DNA of 64,000 bases from the NCBI RefSeq assembly GCF_046630445.1, contig NC_092335.1:626975501-627039500 (forward strand), in the 5' to 3' direction. The position numbers and the translations under genes are program-made. Within the stretch, counting starts at the first letter, position 1; the number at the start of each line of letters is the position of its first letter. The stretch comes from Rutidosis leptorrhynchoides. Taxonomy: Eukaryota; Streptophyta; Magnoliopsida; Asterales; Asteraceae. The notes beneath the pieces are model-generated. The model ran no database searches. It had not been told where the DNA came from and saw only the letters and a program-made list of their open reading frames with translations. This document shows, piece after piece, positions 11,070 through 23,458 of this stretch.

Positions 11070-11806
11070 TCTCAAATCAACATTATCGGGAACTCTCAAA
11101 CTACCGGGATACTTTGGGCCACCGTCCGAGTGTAGCACAACAGTTTGGTAAACGAGCCTCGCCGACAAGATCAATAAACTAAAAAATGGAGTAAGATGTA
11201 TAAAGACATCAAGATATTCACTGTAATTTACGAAAAGCTTGCAAAACATTGGTAAAGTGGACATTCGGACGCGGATATTATGAAACATGCGAAAAAACAC
11301 TTCAAAATTCAAACGAGTAGGTCATTCGTATATGAAGAAGCTTGGCGAAGTCTAAAAGATTGTCCTCAAATTTAACTTATGAAGGCTTCAATAATAAACG
11401 TCAAGAACTTGAGACGATTAGTTTAATAGATCATGATATGACCCCGACACCGAACACTTATGTACCAAATTTGTAGCCTTTCTTTCAAGGAGATCCTATA
11501 AGTCGTCCTCGACGCTGTGATAGTTCTAAAAGTGCTAGGAGTTATGGTTCTTCGAATGCGGCTTCTCGTTATTCTTTAAAAGAAGCTCGAGCTCACGTTA
11601 TCGATTTCGCGACTGCTACAAGGCTAACTAAGGAGGAGTTACGAAAGGAAGCACAAACTCGTACGATGTTTGATGGTTTAAGACTTCTATCTAAATCAGT
11701 TTCTCAAGACATTCCTCCGGAATAATATAATTTGGTCATGAGATATCGTAACAAGCTTACCAAAAAATACGCCAAAGAGTACAAGTCCGACGACGAGGAA
11801 GAATAA
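11070..11806 (+). pseudogene. PIF/Harbinger ORF1-like (Myb/trihelix-type) relic
   Basis: Read in fragments on the + strand, the sequence resembles the Myb/SANT-like ORF1 protein of PIF/Harbinger elements (also annotated as NAM-associated C-terminal domain proteins). Examples are GNSQTTGILW, a KMYKDIKIF segment, SGHSDADIMKHAKKHF, and then YEEAWRSLKDCPQ. The last part (from about 11480) is open for 77 codons, rich in Ser, Arg and Lys, and after one stop ends KEYKSDDEEE at 11806. Several stops interrupt the rest, so it is not expressed as one protein. No transposase ORF is nearby. Confidence 0.6.
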
Positions 11807-11978
11807 TTCTATCTTTTTAAATTGGTAGTTTTTAACTATGTATTGTTTTTTTTTTAATTTTATATGTACTTGTTTTTAGTGTAACGTGTGCTTTTATTTA
11901 ATGAAATTTTCTATTTTTATATAATTTATATTTTGAAGTTTTTAATAATTTTTTTATTTATACATAAATATAATACGC

Positions 11979-12032
<54 letters not shown>

Positions 12033-13046
12033 TTAATAATAAAAATAGTAATCATAATATTATTAATAATAATAATATTAATAATATAATAATATTAATA
12101 TAAAAATATTAAATATTAAAAGTGAGGTAAAAAAAATTTAGTTTTTAAAGTCAACTCGATTAATTTAAATTTAACCTCATATTGCACAAATAAGATAGAA
12201 AAAATGTCAATATTCTAAAATTTAAATCTAATAGTTATTCCTTAATAATTGTTGTTTTATTTTATTTCATGGTTGACACATTCATTGTAACCATGAACAA
12301 GACATATATAAATTTTAATAATGTTGTTATTAAAGTTGTGATTGCATACATAGTCCGTAATGCCTCGACTTAAGATTTTGGTTTTGTGTGAAAGTTGTGA
12401 TTGTTGGTCAAAAAAAATTTCAGTCATGTTAGTTATTTGATTTATTGAGAGACATAGAAAGCATAGTTGTATTGTATCTACTTTCAATTTCATAGTATTT
12501 GTATTTAAGTTCTTTTTAATTTATAAAAGTACTAGATTAGTTATATTTTTCAATTTTAAATAAATATAACAAGATAAATATTGAAGATAATAATGCAACA
12601 TGGAGTTTGGATCGAGTGAAAGCTAAAAGATTGTTCTTCGATTGACCTCTTGATTTCTTGTTGGCTCATGGGATTAAGCATGAGATTTATGGGCTAGTCT
12701 ATGTGTGATGTCATGCATGATTGTGCTTTATTTAAACGTTTATTTATAATTGTTGATAGTAGTTTATGCTAATTTGTTTATGATAAAAACATAAAATGTG
12801 ACACGTAACAAGTTTGAAGATTTAAATTGAGGATTATAAAAATAAACTTGATCTAATGAGTTTAAAAATAGACTATTTTAAAACACAAATAATATATATA
12901 GGCAACATCTTTTAAAATTATTTTAAATGGATACATGTTTCTGTAGTTGTTATTTTGGTTTTCTAGACATAAAATAACAAGCTAGACGCATAAACATGAT
13001 CGACATATATAATTAGTTAAAATGAGTTTTAACAAATAGTGCAACG
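11807..13046. other. AT-rich intergenic sequence with (AAT)n microsatellite
   Basis: No coding region or element boundary was recognised apart from the AAT repeat at 11981-12030 and its degenerate continuation to about 12110. The stretch ends at the LTR start TGTAACGACCC at 13047. Confidence 0.5.
11981..12030. repeat. (AAT)n microsatellite
   Basis: About 16 perfect AAT units followed by interrupted units. Confidence 0.95.
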
Positions 13047-14701
13047 TGTAACGACCCAATTTTTTCGACTTATATTTGTGCTTGTTAATTTCACGAATCT
13101 GCGTATTTGTGCGTACTGTGTTGGTTTATATTCTGAGATCATTACTCATATTGATTACATTCGTTTATATTTTCCAAAACGTGTTATTAAGTACTTGGTT
13201 ACTTAACTTAATCCCCGAATGCTTTTATGACCGTTAGTGTCACTTGACGTTTGAAACGAGCTACGTACTTGGTACGCGATTAACTTTTGTCATAATTGGA
13301 ATATTATGACTACGTAATACTAATTGTTATTTCCTAATAACAATTACTTGGGTTTTTGGTTGCTTAATTACGCTTAGTAATTTACTTATGCTCATTAGTT
13401 AGTCTTGTTGGACTTTCTACCTTATTGGACTTTAGCCCACCTACTCTATCTAATGCACTATTTAATTAGCCCAATTTTAATAAGTTTATGACCCATATAA
13501 ATGTAAGACAAAAACCCATTTATAAGAGCCAACATACTAGCATTTTTGTTCACCATTACCATACATGTTGCATGGGATCCTAACATAAGCACCACTTTTA
13601 GACCATCACTAACCAAAAAGCAAAAAGATGTCCCCCTTGTCCCCCCCATGTGCCTATAGTTTTGGAAGACCACCACCACCACATTATTAATACAAGCCTT
13701 GATCATCCATTTTGCACTTGATCTCATTCGTATTTTACACACACTTGCTCTCTAATTTTCTCTCTAGTCTTTCTCACTCTAAAAATTATAAGTTTTAAAT
13801 TTTCTTCTTCTTCTCTTCTTCTTATACACGACATCATCATCATCATCATAAGATCAAGCTTTTTAGCTTCTTGATCATATTATATCTTGTAGATTCAAAC
13901 TTTGATTTGAATCCTTCAAGAACATGGAAGATTCAAGCTTTCTAGCTTTGAATCTTCATTTACTTTGTTGGATCTAAGTTTCTAGCTTATAATCTCTTTA
14001 TTTTGTTAAAAAAGATCAAAACTTATGTTTATGATCTTCATGAAACTTGAAGATCTAGCCTTTTGCTTTAAGGATCTTCAAGAACATCAAAGATCCAAGC
14101 TTTCTAGCTTAGGGTTTCATTATTTTGTTTAGATCTTAGATTTTTAGCTTATGGTCTCATTACTTTTACTAGATCTTAGCTTTCTAGCTTATGGTCTTAT
14201 TAATCTTGTAAAAATCCAAGCTTTCTAGCTTAGGGTTTTCTTAATACTTGAGATCTAAGTTATTGTTGTAGATCTCACTTACTTGGAACATTTTTATAAT
14301 TTTTGTAATGATAAAGATCAAGTCTTCATCATCTCATATGATGAAGATGCATAAACTTGTGTCAAAAGGACAAAGGTTGAAGCTTTATTGTGTTTATGCA
14401 ATAAAGAGGCAACCTTGATGTTCAAAACTTGTAGAATGTTAGCTTTTACTTTTAGTTGTGTGTTGATGATTGAAACTTGGTCAAAGTGATGCTAAAATAT
14501 CAAAGAGTTGTACACTTGAAGCTTACACGCATCAAGGATGAGAACCGTAATGAGCATCAAGCACCAAGAAACCCACCGAAGCACTTGTTTACTGTTTTTC
14601 GGGGTCTGATCAGATTCCTGGGACTTCTAGAAAATTGATTTTTAGATAGTTCGTTTTGAGTAGATGACTTTTCATTTAGGACCCGCCTAAATCCGATATA
14701 A
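13047..14701 (+). mobile_element. LTR F (gypsy type), interrupted by element G
   Basis: It begins TGTAACGACCC after CAACG, which could be its target duplication. It contains a CATATAAATG candidate TATA box (about 13494-13503) followed by a CT-rich leader-like stretch (13740-13830), as in plant LTRs. It is cut at 14701 by the end of element G (TGTGACGATC). Its remaining part must lie beyond G, outside the window. Confidence 0.6.
13850..14240. repeat. irregular repeat of an AAGCTTTCTAGCTT hairpin motif
   Basis: Seven or more copies of AAGCT-TTCT-AGCTT, or one-base variants, occur about every 40-80 bp. Each is accompanied by GATCT/GATCC and ATTATTTTGTT-like segments. They lie in the transcribed-leader part of LTR F. 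Confidence 0.8.
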
Positions 14702-15700
14702 TGTGACGATCGCTCCAAATCCATATGGACGAATACGTCATTCATCGATTTCATTGCGAGGTATTTGACCTCTATATGATACGTTTTATAAACATTGCAT
14801 TCTTTTAAAAAGGTATACCATAAATGAATAATTAAATCCAAGGTTTTTGACATCTGATGATTTCTACATATAGACAATCACCGTAAATAATAGTTTACAA
14901 TAATACTTCCGTTGACAATGCAGTCAAAATAGATACATGATGATGGTTTTGTGAATGCAATGTTTTCTTGAATAAAACATGTATGACTCCATGTACATAG
15001 CTTGTATAACATATAAGCAAACAGCGGAAGACTTCTAGGAACCTGAGAATAAACATGCTTGAAAGTGTCCACACAAAGGTTGGTGAGTTCATAGTTTTAA
15101 TGTTTCGTATAATCTGTATATAAAGGTGGATCACAAGATTTCAGTTGTTTCATCCAGAAACATTTATCAAATTATTCTACAAGATTGAGCACACTGGTAA
15201 CTAAACTTTAACGTCTATAATAAGTACCCCTGTTTTAACATACATGCAACCAACATGTACAATACATGCAATCCAACGTATATTAAACTCAAATAGTATA
15301 CGTCTGTTTTATAGTTCAGGCTAGGGTTTCTATACCTGGAACAGACGGGGATGTCAAGCCCTATGGATCCATATATAACTACTCGTGCCCACCAGTTCTT
15401 ATAACCGACAGTTACTAGTTACCAAAGCTAAGGGATTTTTGGTTCAAACTCGGTGTAGAATTTAGTATGTACTTGTATCCATTGCGTTTAAAATAAAGTG
15501 CATGTATTCTCAGCCCAAAAATATAGATTGCAAAAGCAATTAAAAAGGGAGCATATGAAACTCACCTTAGCAGCACATAAAGTCGTTCACCAAAATGTGA
15601 CCAAAACTCGGAATACCAAATAACCTTAGATCTCAACCTAGAGAACATATGTTCGTCAATAAATGTCTATCAAGCTAGGTCAGGTCATAGTGTATCACAA
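14702..15700 (-). mobile_element. element G, 3' LTR, distal part (continues at 37120)
   Basis: On the minus strand this is the 3' end of an LTR, ending GATCGTCACA. It carries the U5-type box (14748-14778) and the CTCAGGT/CTTCCGCTG box (about 15028-15053) shared with LTR C and the two edge LTRs. It is broken at 15700 by insertion of element A, whose target duplication CACAA recurs at 37115-37119. Its own left flank is TATAA (14697-14701). Confidence 0.75.
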
Positions 15701-15978
15701 TGTAACATCTCGTTTTCCCGTACGTATCGAAAGGTACCTACTTAATCATTTGTACGTTTATATCTCGTTAGCTTATGCGTAAATGTATGAATATATATAC
15801 ATATATGTGCACTTGATAATGTGTGCATGTATAAGTTTAATCATGGGTTTGGTTAGCGCTAAGTCTTGAGAGACTCTTGTGGAAGGCTAGGTGAACATAG
15901 GAAGCGGGTTTGGATTGTGCAAAGTAAATAAAATCGAAAAGTGTTTAAGTTGGCCAAGCTGTCCAGTTCTAGCCTTAG

Positions 15979-16102
15979 GTCGCGCTGCGACAATTGGGTC
16001 CGCGCCGCGGCATAACAAGCAAATTGGGATCAGAAGTTGGCTTAAGAAGGGTATATATTCCCTTTATGTGTCGCGCTGCGACGATTAAGGTCGCGCCGCG
16101 AC
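15979..16102. repeat. two pairs of GC-rich palindromes, 20 bp between centres
   Basis: GTCGCGCTGCGAC (15979-15991) and CCGCGCCGCGG (16000-16010) have centres at 15985 and 16005. GTCGCGCTGCGAC (16070-16082) and GTCGCGCCGCGAC (16090-16102) have centres at 16076 and 16096. The 3' LTR keeps the first pair (centres 25682 and 25702) and only one member of the second. Confidence 0.85.
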
Positions 16103-17040
16103 AGTTCTGCAGTTCTGATTCCGATTTTAGCTTAAATTAAATGACTTTGAGGGACAAAATGGTAATTTGACATGTAAATCTGATGGGTGCATTAACTCTC
16201 CACCACACATCCATTTATTTCATTTTTATTTCCATTTTCTTTCCTATTTCTCTACCAAAACACAAAACCCACCTAGCTTGATCTTGAGATTTGAAGTTGG
16301 AGATTTGTGAATCAAACCTAGGAGCGAGATTTAAAGTTGTTCTCCTTGTTACTAGCTACAAGAAGATAGTCTCAGTAAGTTCTAACCCTAAGTTTTGAGT
16401 TTTAATTGGTTAATGACTAGGGTTTTGGGTACTAGAGATTTGTAAGACCCATTTAGTGGTAAAATGGGTGAGTTTGGGTTATGTTGTTGTAATGAAACCC
16501 TAATAGCCACAATCTAGGGTTTTGACCTTGTGATTTGAGGTTGTAAGTGTCAATTGGTGTTGTTAGTCACTAATGCACTTTAAGAATTATGAAAGAAGTG
16601 TTAATGGATAAGTTTGACTTGATTGTGAGTCTAAGTAATATAAAATGGGTCAAAATATACTAATTGACCTAATTAGATGAAATGGGTATGGATTACCCTA
16701 AGTTTTGTGTTAATTGAAGTTAATAGACTTTAATTCACTAGTCTTAGTGATTAAAGTCGAGACTTGGCCATTTATGGGCGGTTGTGAGTAGTTGAGTCAT
16801 TTAATGCAATTTGGGTCATTAAATGCTCAAGTGGGAGTATTGTGGTTAATCCCACTAGTTGTGAAATTGAATGTGCACTTAATGATTTAGGTACATTGCG
16901 TTGAAGCTCGGAAGTGCTAAATCATCATCCTTGTGATAAGGTGAGTGGAGTAATTATACATATGTGTATATGACGTATTTATTTGTGGGTGTTATGGTAT
17001 GAACCATCGAGCCGGTAGTGCCATAACATGTGTGTGATAA

Positions 17041-17164
17041 GATGTGAACCACGAGCCGGTAGCATCGAGTGTGAACCACGAGCCGGTAGCACTATAAAAT
17101 AAGATGTGAACCACGAGCCGGTAGCATCGAGTGTGAACCACGAGCCGGTAGCACTATAAAAGAG
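17041..17164 (+). promoter_or_regulatory. duplicated 62-bp block with TATAAAA boxes in LTR A
   Basis: Two tandem 62-bp units (17041-17102, 17103-17164) each contain two copies of GTGAACCACGAGCCGGTAGC and end with ACTATAAAA (17091, 17153). A related unit precedes and another follows. The TATA boxes and their position in the last third of the LTR suggest a duplicated core promoter. The same block is present in the 3' LTR (about 26720-26840). Confidence 0.6.
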
Positions 17165-17814
17165 TATGACTCGAGCGTATGGTGTGAACCACGAGCCGGT
17201 AGCACCACAGCGTTATTGGTCAACCATATTGAGATTGTTGATTTGTTTAGCATATTATATATATATGATGAGTTGAGTATATGCTAATGAAGTGGCGTGA
17301 TAATGTACGACTTGTTGGTGTTACGTTTATGTTGACATGTTATTTGAGTTACAAGTTCGTATGAGGTATTTGGTATTTTGATTGCAAATGGATAGGTTAT
17401 ATATATGTATGTATAATTGTTGCACTCACTAAGCATTGCTTACCCTCTCGTTGTTTACCATTTTATAGGTTCCGGCTTGGACAAGGGTAAAGGCATACGT
17501 TTGGACTAGTGGTCACCCGCTTATGTCGTCGGGGGTGCTTTTGGCATAGCTTTTGAAGTTTGGCCTAACGTTTTGGGTAGTTTAGCCCCAAACCGTGCTC
17601 GAGTGTCGTTTGGATTATAAACTATCATTGTGGTGGGTCAAACTTGTATCACATTCGTTAATGGCCTTTGTGCCTTTTTGTAAACATTAAACTCGTAATA
17701 TGTGTTGACGAATCGTGAGCAATGGGTTACATATTTAAGTGGCGCGTAAATGTGTATTATATTTTAAATATAAAAAAAATTTATTTTACGGAGTACGGGT
17801 TGGGTTGTTTCAAA

Positions 17815-17830
17815 CGGTATCAGAGCATGG
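17815..17830 (+). other. primer binding site of element A (initiator Met tRNA type)
   Basis: CGGTATCAGAGCATGG lies two bases after the LTR end. It matches the usual TGGTATCAGAGC-type site of plant gypsy elements apart from its first base. Confidence 0.85.
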
Positions 17831-18194
17831 TCTAAGGGATTTAGGCGACTTGAGATAGGTGCCTAGACTTGGACTTTATTGTGTGAGCGCTTTATGCGAG
17901 ACTTGTAGGACTTTGGGTCTAATCGGGAATTGTTAGTGTTGGTTTATGTGAACTAACCTTGTGCTAATTGATTTGTGTTGTGTTTAGCAAGCATCGAGCG
18001 AGATGGATGTTGTACTAGCAAGTTGAGGCGACGTGCTCGCGTAACAATGATTAGCTACCATTGTTACGGGTGCAAATCGTGTCAAACAAGTAATGTACGA
18101 CGATTTTCGAGCAAGATGGAGTAGTGTGGTGTACATGTATATACCTACATGTTATGTCTTTTCGTTCTTTGTTTAATCCTTTCCGTTTTATAGA

Positions 18195-19520
18195 ATGAAG
18201 ATGAGAAACGGACACGATAATGATAACGGTGGTACGAGTGAGGATGTTGAACTCACGGCCAAGGTTGAGGCCATCTTTAAAAAGTTAAAGAAGGATTTTC
18301 TTGACGATGTCCGAAAGGTCTTCCAAGGGTCGGTCGATGGACAAGTGACCGAAATGATCAATGATCGAATGAAAGCCGCAATAGAGGAGGCTTTAGAGGC
18401 TAGAAACATTTACCCTCGAGGCGAAGGTGGTGAAGGTAATGGTGGGGGTGGAAGGCGGGATTTCCACTACAAAAATTTCAAGGATACTCTACCTCCGATG
18501 TTTAATGGGGTGGGGGATCCATTGAAAAGCACTTGTTGGATTTCCGATATCGAGGGAGCTTTCCGTACCGCAGAATGTCCTCCCGAGAAGAAGACGAGGT
18601 ATGGGTCTAGCATGTTACGTGAAGAAGGCAAGTTGTGGTGGGACGATAAAATCAATTTGTATGGTGAAGAGCAATGTATGAGCTTGACATGGGAGGAGTT
18701 TAAGAAGGAATTCTTCCAAGAGTACCGAACTTCTTCCGACCTTGATAGAATCTGGGACGAGTTGCATCATTTGCAACAAGGTTCGATGGTCTTGGTTACT
18801 CTCAAGTCTACCTTTTTGGCAAAGACTCATTTTTGCCCGGAATATGTTGGTGACGATCACAAGCTAATGAAAGATTTCTACCGTACTTTAAATGATGAGT
18901 TGAAGGGTAAGATTAGTCGGGGTATGGCTAAATCTTTTGAGGAGTTGTTTGAGTTGGCTCGGGGTTTTGAGCCAGAGGTTCCAAGGAAAAGCGATTTCAC
19001 TTTTTCTAAAATAAAGTTTGAAGGTTCGAGTCATTCGAACTTTTCAAATAAAAAGAACAAGAAAGGCTCCGAAAACATTAATAGTGTGAAGAAGGGTGCT
19101 TACGGGAGGTTCGGGCCCACATGTTATAATTGTAATCAAAGAGCACACATGGCCCGTGATTGCACCAAGGTGTCAACCAAAGTCACTTGCTTTAATTGTG
19201 GTAAAGAGGGGCACAAGAGGCAGGAATGCCCCGATTTGAATAATGATAACGTTAAGCGGTTAAAGAAAGCGGCGGGCACGGCTAGGGGTCGCAACTATTT
19301 GATGACCAATGACGAAGCCAAACAATCGAACGAAGTAGTCTCAGGTACTTTCATGGTCAATTCTAATTCGGCAAGGATTCTTTTTGATAGCGGTGCAAAT
19401 TTGTCGTTTGTGTCTCCAAAATTCGTGCCTAAACTTGATAGACCGTTAGTTAAGTTAAGTCGTCCGGTAGAAGTCGAAATAGTGGACGGCAAGACGGTGC
19501 TAGTGGTTGATGTGTGTTAG
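18195..19520 (+). pseudogene. gag and start of protease of chromovirus A
   Basis: About 441 residues. An acidic N-terminal region is followed by a capsid-type segment (LREEGKLWWDDK, then TWEEFKKEFFQEY), a basic linker, and two CCHC zinc knuckles (CYNCNQRAHMARDC and CFNCGKEGHKRQEC) at about residues 316-355. An aspartic protease with FDSGANLSFV follows at about residue 399. The start at 18195 follows the primer binding site by some 360 bp, a normal leader. A TAG at 19518-19520 cuts the frame inside the protease; the same frame then continues into pol, so this is an internal break and not the natural end. Confidence 0.9.
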
Positions 19521-20750
19521 AATTGTGATGTCGTTTTTGGTGCCGAAAACTTTAAAATTGATCTCATCCCTATGACTTTGGGCGATTTTGATATCGTTGT
19601 TGGTATGGATTGGCTCGATCGAAATAGAGCCGATATTGCATGCCATAAAAAGTTTATACGTGTAAAGACCCCAAGTGGGGGAGAGTTGATTATTCATGGC
19701 GATAGACGAAGAAGACTTGTGCCGATATGTTCTTTTGCACGGGCACGTCGTTTTCTTGTTAGTGGTGGCATGGCTTTTCTTGCCCATGTTGTTGATACTC
19801 GTGACGAGCCACCACCTATTCGTGAAATTTCGGTGGTTAGTGAATTCGAAGACGTTTTTCCGGACGAGTTACCGGGTGTTCCGGCGGAAACACAAGTTGA
19901 ATTTCGCATTGAGTTGGTTCCGGGAGCTACTCCCATTGCTAAAACTCCTTATCATTTAGCACTAACGGAAATGCAAGAATTGTTAAATCAAACCCAAGAG
20001 TTGCTCGAGAAGGGTTTTATTCGACCGAGTTCTTCGCCATGGGGCGCTCCGGTTTTATTCGTGAAAAAGAAGGATGGTAGTATGCGGATGTGCATCGATT
20101 ACCGGGTGTTGAATAAAGTGACAATCAAAAATCGTTATCCACTGCCTAGGATTGACGATTTGTTTGATCAACTCCAAGGTGCGACGTATTTCTCTAAGAT
20201 CGACCTACGGTTCGGCTATCACCAAATGCGGGTCCGTGAGGAAGATATCGAGAAAACGGCTTTTCGAACGCGTTATGGGCATTTTGAGTTCGTAGTTATG
20301 CCTTTTGGTCTTACGAATGCACCGGCGGCATTCATGGATCTTATGAACCGGGTGTGCCAACCCATGTTGGACAAGTCGGTAATTGTGTTCATTGACGACA
20401 TACTTGTTTATTCAAAGAGTATGAACGAACATGAACGTCATTTGCGTGAAGTATTGAAGACATTACGAAAGGAGAAGTTGTATGCTAAGTTCTCCAAATG
20501 TGAATTTTGGCTAAGGGAAGTTCAATTCCTTGGTCATATTGTGAACAAGGAGGGTATTCAAGTGGATCCGGGGAAGATAGATACGGTGAAGAGTTGGAGA
20601 CAACCGATTACGCCTACGGAGGTCCGAAGTTTTCTCAGATTGGCCAGTTATTATCGTCGGTTTATCCAAGACTTTTCTAAGATCGCTTCTTCATTGACGA
20701 AATTGACGAGGATGAACGTGAGGTTTGTTTGGGAGAACGAGCAAGAAATT
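19521..20750 (+). pseudogene. pol part 1 of chromovirus A (protease end and reverse transcriptase), interrupted
   Basis: This is in the same frame as gag after the stop at 19518. It has the end of the protease (VVGMDWL), then RT with [21 protein letters not shown], the MPFGLTNAP segment and the catalytic FIDDILVYS motif (about 20388-20410), and the connection with [12 protein letters not shown]. The frame is open up to 20750, where solo LTR C is inserted; after it the frame resumes in the same phase at 23459. In intact relatives this protein copies element RNA into DNA. Confidence 0.9.
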
Positions 20751-23458
20751 TGTAACGACCCGCACTTTTCCGATCGTTCTATACTTATGAGATTAATATT
20801 TACATAAATTAAACCTTACCAACATGATAAGCAATCCAAATTGTTGAGACTTATGTTTTTGAAAAGAGTTTTACACAACGTTTGACCGTCTAGTTTGACC
20901 GATGATATCACGAACTATACAATATATGATAATTATACATACATATTTAACATGATCTAAGGATGTTTTAATATCTCATTTTGTATTAATAACAAAAAGT
21001 CATAAGTATATTTTGAAACTACTAACTTAAGTTTTCAAAACAATAACCTACGTAACGTTATTTGACATAAATACTGATGATTTATAATGTTTATACATAT
21101 ATCATATAAGTAATGTATTTAATCATTTTTAAAGGGCTTTTATACATAAAACAATATAAGTATATTTACAAAAGATAGTTATATTTGAATTCTCGTTCCG
21201 TTTCCTCAATAATCCTATACGTATATCTAAGGTACTATACACAGCTTCTAGAAGTATTTACTATTGGTATATACCAATAGAAATCTTCAATTATTGGAAT
21301 AATATGTCATTCATGACATAATAAATTTTAACTTATCTTAGATATTTTCACTAAAAACCAAATTTTCAAGCCTATAAATAAGCACCATTTCTAACTCATT
21401 TTTACACATTCATTTTTTAAATTTTACTTCCAATTTTCACACACACTTGCAAGAACTCTCTCAACTTTTATTTTACTACTTCTTTCCAGCAACTTTACAT
21501 TTTAAACTTGAGGTAAAAACTCTACTTCAACTCTTTTTCAATTCATATATTTAAAGCTATATATATAAGAGTTTATAAACTAGAACATAGTTTGAATGAT
21601 TTCAAACTTATTCGCAAACTAAATAGATCCTTCTAACTTAACTTTTAAAATACTTCAAGACCTGTAACATATCTTAATTATATGCTAACTTAACAAGGTA
21701 TAACTTGGTTTTTCAAAGAACACCTTAAAAACTGAATTTACGACGTCGGAGTGCAACTGGGGGCTGTTTTGGGTTGGATAATTAAAAACCATCTTAAACT
21801 TTGAATTGGAGGTTTATTTTCTGGAAAAATGATTTTTACTATGAATATGATAACACATAAAAATTTTATGATTTAACTCAAAGTATAAGTATTTTTAGAA
21901 AAATAATCATTTGAGGTTGTTTACATGATGGAAAATGATTAACTTCATAAGTTTCACTAAAGTTTGACCTATGCCGTGTGATTTTGAATACAAACTAAGG
22001 TATTTACAGTTCATAGTCTTAAAGAGGGACTCGATCCAAGGAGATGGCAAGTTGAATCAACGAAAACGGAGTTGTAACGAAGAAACTATGACCGAAACAA
22101 AATCGGATATCCAAGACTAGTTTAGCCACGAAAATAATTGGAAAAAAAAAAAATTAAATAAATCACATCTTTTTAAGTTAACATGATATTTTATATATAT
22201 GTACTTATAATTCAATTTTATATGGTTCAGGATCACCCGTAAACAACACGAGAAGATTAATCATAAGATCCCATGATTGTACGCAACACGTCATTTGACA
22301 ACACCGGTACTTTATGTACGCAACACGTCATTTGACAACACCGGTACCATGGGTCAAGATTAATCTCGACCAATACATATACGATGGGGTTTTATTTATT
22401 TCGTTGGGGGTTTTATTTATTTCATTGCGGGTATATTAAACATCTAAAAATGAACCATTAAAATTGAATTACTAACAACGAACTGCTAACTACGGACTAA
22501 GGAATTATTCAAAGTATTAAAAGTATATATATGTGACGTTTGTTTAAAAAGAAAAGGTATTGATATATTATATATGGATAGGTTCGTGATATCAACCGGA
22601 GACCAAGTCAAATTATATATATCTTCAAGACAACAGTGAGTATATAGTCCCACTTTTAAACTCTAAATATTTCGGGATGAGAATACATGTATTTTATGTT
22701 TTACGATATGGACACAAGTAACTGAAAAATATATTCTACGTTGAGTTGTACCACTGGCATACTTCCCTGTAGCTTGGTAACTGTTATTTACAGCGGTATT
22801 GTAAACGCGAATCCTGTTGATAGATCTATCGGGCCTGACAACCCCAACCGGACTGGACGACCAGTATTCAACGGTTGCACAGTACTTCGTTTCGTGACTA
22901 CACTTGGTACGGTGTAGTAAGATTTCATAATAAAGGGAATATGCGACGTGATTAAATGTTAAGTATGGTTACCAAGTGCTCAACCACTTAGAATATTTTT
23001 ATTAAACTGTTTATATACGAAATCTTGTGGTCTATATATATATATTGCTGCCGGCATTAAACCTATATCTCACCAACTTTATGTTGACCTTTTAAAACAT
23101 GTCTATTCTCAGGTGATTACTAAAGCTTCCGCTGCATTATGTTGAATTTGAGCAGGATCTTGCGTACGCATATTTGTGTCAAAAATAAAACTGCATACCC
23201 AAGGATTTGTGTTGTAAAATATGCTCGAAATCGTGTTGTTATCATTATATGTAAAGTTTGTAAGTCGAAGATTTTCGCTAAACGATAATCATCTTTTTAT
23301 TGTCTAAAGTTTGTAACAAAAATAATGGTTATGGTTTGTAATGTATAATATATGCAGTTTCTCTTTTAAAAATGTCGCATATAGAGGTCAATACCTCGCA
23401 ATGAAATCATACGTTATCTAACACGTTCTTATGGTTAAGGACGGGTTATGACAAAATT
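20746..23458 (+). mobile_element. solo LTR C (20751-23453) with target duplication AAATT
   Basis: The 2703-bp sequence starts TGTAACGACCC and ends GGGTTATGACA, with AAATT on both sides (20746-20750, 23454-23458). No internal region, primer site or second LTR is present, so it is a solo LTR left by recombination between two LTRs. It shares the U5 box (23378-23409) and the CTCAGGT/CTTCCGCTG box (23104-23132) with the edge LTRs. It holds a 37-bp tandem pair starting at 22279 and 22316. It lies exactly between two codons of the host pol frame. Confidence 0.92.

Larger units (their letters stand above)
15701..17812 (+). mobile_element. 5' LTR of element A (2112 bp)
   Basis: It is bounded by TGTAACATCT and TTGTTTCA, and the primer binding site follows within three bases. 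It holds two pairs of GTCGCG-type palindromes (15979-16102) and a 62-bp duplicated block with TATAAAA boxes (17041-17164). The small open frame at 15891-16088 also occurs in the 3' LTR but has no sign of being a gene. Confidence 0.92.

Noticed and set aside
12001..12030. Evenly repeated units considered as a CRISPR-like array
   Set aside because: Simple trinucleotide repeat without spacers; a plant nuclear region.
11888..12103. Asn-rich 71-codon frame
   Set aside because: Translation of the (AAT)n microsatellite.
15891..16088. 65-codon frame in LTR A, repeated at 25588-25812
   Set aside because: It is present in both LTRs only because they are copies; composition is that of the LTR, it spans the palindrome island, and the frame differs in length between copies.
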